Part shown: positions 5,110-5,975 of the stretch, one piece after another
Numbering within the stretch: position 1 is the stretch's first letter
Layout of the letters: each line of letters opens with the position of its first letter
DNA from: Anaerolineae bacterium
GTDB taxonomy: Bacteria; Chloroflexota; Anaerolineae; B4-G1; SLSP01
Length of the DNA stretch: 5,975 bases
Reading direction: 5' to 3'
Assembly (NCBI GenBank): GCA_016934645.1
Contig: JAFGSL010000101.1
Location: 1-5,975 of the forward strand
The notes under the pieces: generated by a model
The model's input: only the letters and a program-made list of their open reading frames with translations
Database searches by the model: none
Told to the model about the DNA's origin: nothing
Translations under genes and position numbers: made by a program

Positions 5110-5203
5110 ATCCTTGCGAAGGTTGCGCACAAACTGCGCGACACGATGATACCGTTTCCCGAGAGCGTTCATCTCGAAATCTACAAAAAACCTTCGCAAG
5201 GGT
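5110..5203 (+). other. Branched structured leader RNA, possible cis-regulatory element
   Basis: A perfect 13-bp inverted repeat (5112-5124 with 5189-5201) extends by T-G and A-T pairs to 15 bp (5110-5203). It encloses 64 nt with two further hairpins: GCGCA/TGCGC (5125-5129 with 5135-5139, loop CAAAC) and CGAGA/TCTCG (5160-5164 with 5172-5176, 7-nt loop). The result is a three-way junction of about 94 nt, with its closing stem ending 6 nt before the GGAGG. Each arm of the closing stem is also a near-palindrome (CCTT-GCG-AAGG and CCTT-CGC-AAGG) that could fold locally instead, so two exclusive states exist. I do not recognise it as a known riboswitch class. Confidence 0.6.
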
Positions 5204-5209
5204 TCCCAC

Positions 5210-5214
5210 GGAGG
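5210..5214 (+). promoter_or_regulatory. Ribosome binding site of the small membrane protein
   Basis: GGAGG with a short 4-nt spacer (ATAT) to the ATG at 5219. It sits immediately 3' of the structured leader, so folding of that leader could affect its access. Confidence 0.7.
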
Positions 5215-5218
5215 ATAT

Positions 5219-5428
5219 ATGAATGAACTGCTGAAAAAAGTCAGTGAGTTTCTGGCCCACAACAAAGGGCTTCCGGTGCTCATCGGCATCAGTATGGTGT
5301 TGTTGAACCTGGTCTTCAATCTGCTCCCACAATGGGCCATCATCGCTTGGCTGGCGGATACAGAGCTTTTCCTACATCTGGGTGTCATTCTCGGATTGTT
5401 CGGCATCCTACTCGGCGATGCACTTTAA
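5219..5428 (+). CDS. Small two-helix membrane protein of unknown function
   Basis: This 69-residue protein is not one I recognise. Residues 1-16 form a charged, probably amphipathic helix (MNELLKKVSEFLAHNK). Two hydrophobic stretches follow, about 17-37 (GLPVLIGISMVLLNLVFNLLP) and about 49-66 (TELFLHLGVILGLFGILLG), joined by QWAIIAWLAD. It ends GDAL. This predicts a hairpin in the cytoplasmic membrane with no cysteine or cofactor motif. Evidence that it is real: a good GGAGG, a promoter, a long structured leader and a sensible hydrophobicity pattern. It is divergent from bcp and lies 104 nt upstream of tmRNA, with no obvious terminator between, so readthrough into tmRNA is possible. Confidence 0.75.
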   Translation: MNELLKKVSEFLAHNKGLPVLIGISMVLLNLVFNLLPQWAIIAWLADTELFLHLGVILGLFGILLGDAL

Positions 5429-5494
5429 GACGTACGCATACTAGGCATCCCTGGTCAAGCACGGGCGCTCGTTCAATACAACAACCATCAAGTT

Positions 5495-5522
5495 TTGGCG
5501 CTGAATGGACTTATGGTATAAT
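5495..5522 (+). promoter_or_regulatory. Promoter of tmRNA
   Basis: TTGGCG (5495-5500), a 16-nt spacer and a consensus TATAAT (5517-5522), with TGG directly upstream as an extended -10. The mature 5' end (5533) lies 11 nt beyond the -10, so the primary transcript probably has a few extra 5' bases for RNase P to remove. Confidence 0.8.
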
Positions 5523-5532
5523 AATGAATAGC

Positions 5533-5956
5533 GGGGATGACAAGGTTTCGACGGGGAAGGCTGGTGGTGGGCTGCGAGTCGGGGAGGCTCCGTCTCCGTA
5601 AACCCAGGAGCAAACCTAAAATGCCAACACTAAGGCAAACAACTGGGTTCCCACGATGGCGAATACCTGGGCTACCGCCCCGGTCGCCGTCGCTGCGTAA
5701 GCAGAACGGACAACCCAAAACCTGATCGGGATATCCGGTCACGCCCCTCCAGCGTCTCGCAGGCACGTTGGAGTCCGGTGACATACCGTCTGCGCGCTAA
5801 CTTCCAGACGCCGATAAGGAAGTTCTAAGACTCCTCGGCTAGCCCGGATGCGGCGCGGTCGGCAGCGGCCCTCCGGGTAAAGCAAAATCGCCGACTACGC
5901 TCGTAGAAGCTCATCGTCGAATTCTTCGGACGCGGGTTCGATTCCCGCCATCTCCA
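5533..5956 (+). ncRNA. ssrA: tmRNA (one-piece ssrA)
   Basis: tmRNA with SmpB enters stalled ribosomes as an alanyl-tRNA mimic, then as an mRNA that tags the product for proteolysis. The acceptor stem GGGGATG (5533-5539) pairs with CATCTCC (5949-5955) and has G-U as third pair (5535-5953), the alanine identity element. The T arm is 5932-5948 with loop TTCGATT. Both conserved end blocks are present (GACAAGGTTTCGACGGGG; GACTACGCTCGTAGA with TTCGGACGCGGGTTCG). Pseudoknot 1 is clear: 5581-5585 with 5593-5597, and 5587-5591 with 5607-5611. The resume codon is most likely GCC at 5623, 11 nt after pseudoknot 1. The frame runs 25 codons to TAA at 5698, inside the loop of a hairpin (CTGC/GCAG), as in other tmRNAs. 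The tag begins ANTKANNW and ends ATAPVAVAA. CCA is not encoded: A is followed by CAC. Confidence 0.97.
5623..5700 (+). other. tmRNA tag-peptide reading frame
   Basis: Codons from GCC (5623) to the stop TAA (5698-5700) give a 25-residue tag with the hydrophobic C-terminus AVAA, of the kind read by ClpXP-type proteases. Two later in-frame alanine codons followed by Asn (GCA at 5635, GCG at 5659) would give 21 or 13 residues. The first is preferred because of the 11-nt distance to pseudoknot 1 and the ANT opening shared with tags such as that of Thermus. Confidence 0.7.
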
Positions 5957-5975
5957 CACAGGGCCGGCGGATTCC

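Noticed and set aside
5104..5406. 100-residue minus-strand frame opposite the leader and small membrane protein.
   Set aside because: It has no ribosome binding site and lies antisense to a better supported gene and to the structured leader.

Overview
The window looks like bacterial chromosome of ordinary composition (about half G+C) carrying housekeeping genes. No phage, plasmid or transposon genes are visible. The best clue to the organism is the tmRNA: its tag opens Ala-Asn-Thr and ends Ala-Val-Ala-Ala. Together with a tail-anchored FHA protein with a proline-rich linker and strong GGAGG ribosome binding sites, this suggests a Chloroflexota-type or other deep-branching bacterium. That placement is an inference and not firm.

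Layout, left to right. Positions 1-83 hold a small GATC-type hairpin repeat. A XerC/XerD-family tyrosine recombinase (84-1010, minus) follows. A repeat-rich gap (1011-1101) separates it from a metallo-beta-lactamase-fold hydrolase on the same strand (1102-1938), which has a clear promoter at 2055-2083. Next comes a stretch with no believable protein (about 2115-2377). It holds a minus-strand non-coding RNA gene with its own promoter (2348-2375) and a strong intrinsic terminator (2117-2156). The RNA folds into a rod with a central bubble and a small hairpin on the 3' side of the bubble, which is the architecture of 6S RNA. Upstream of it lies a membrane-dipeptidase (M19) gene (2378-3445, minus).

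A 242-bp divergent region (3446-3687) with several hairpins and palindromes separates the dipeptidase from a tail-anchored FHA-domain protein (3688-4419, plus). The FHA gene converges on a Bcp-type peroxiredoxin (4506-4964, minus), with two terminator hairpins between them. A second divergent region (4965-5218) carries a perfect 10-bp inverted repeat touching both promoters and a roughly 94-nt branched leader structure. The leader precedes a 69-residue, two-helix membrane protein of unknown function (5219-5428, plus). The window ends with a complete tmRNA gene (ssrA, 5533-5956, plus) with its own promoter.

Functionally this is a mixed housekeeping neighbourhood: chromosome dimer resolution or site-specific recombination, peptide and hydrolase metabolism, peroxide defence, phosphothreonine recognition at the membrane, and two global stable RNAs (6S-like and tmRNA). 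The genes do not form one pathway. The least explained parts are the 6S-like RNA, the long in-frame-ambiguous tmRNA tag, and the structured leader with its shared operator-like repeat in front of the small membrane protein.
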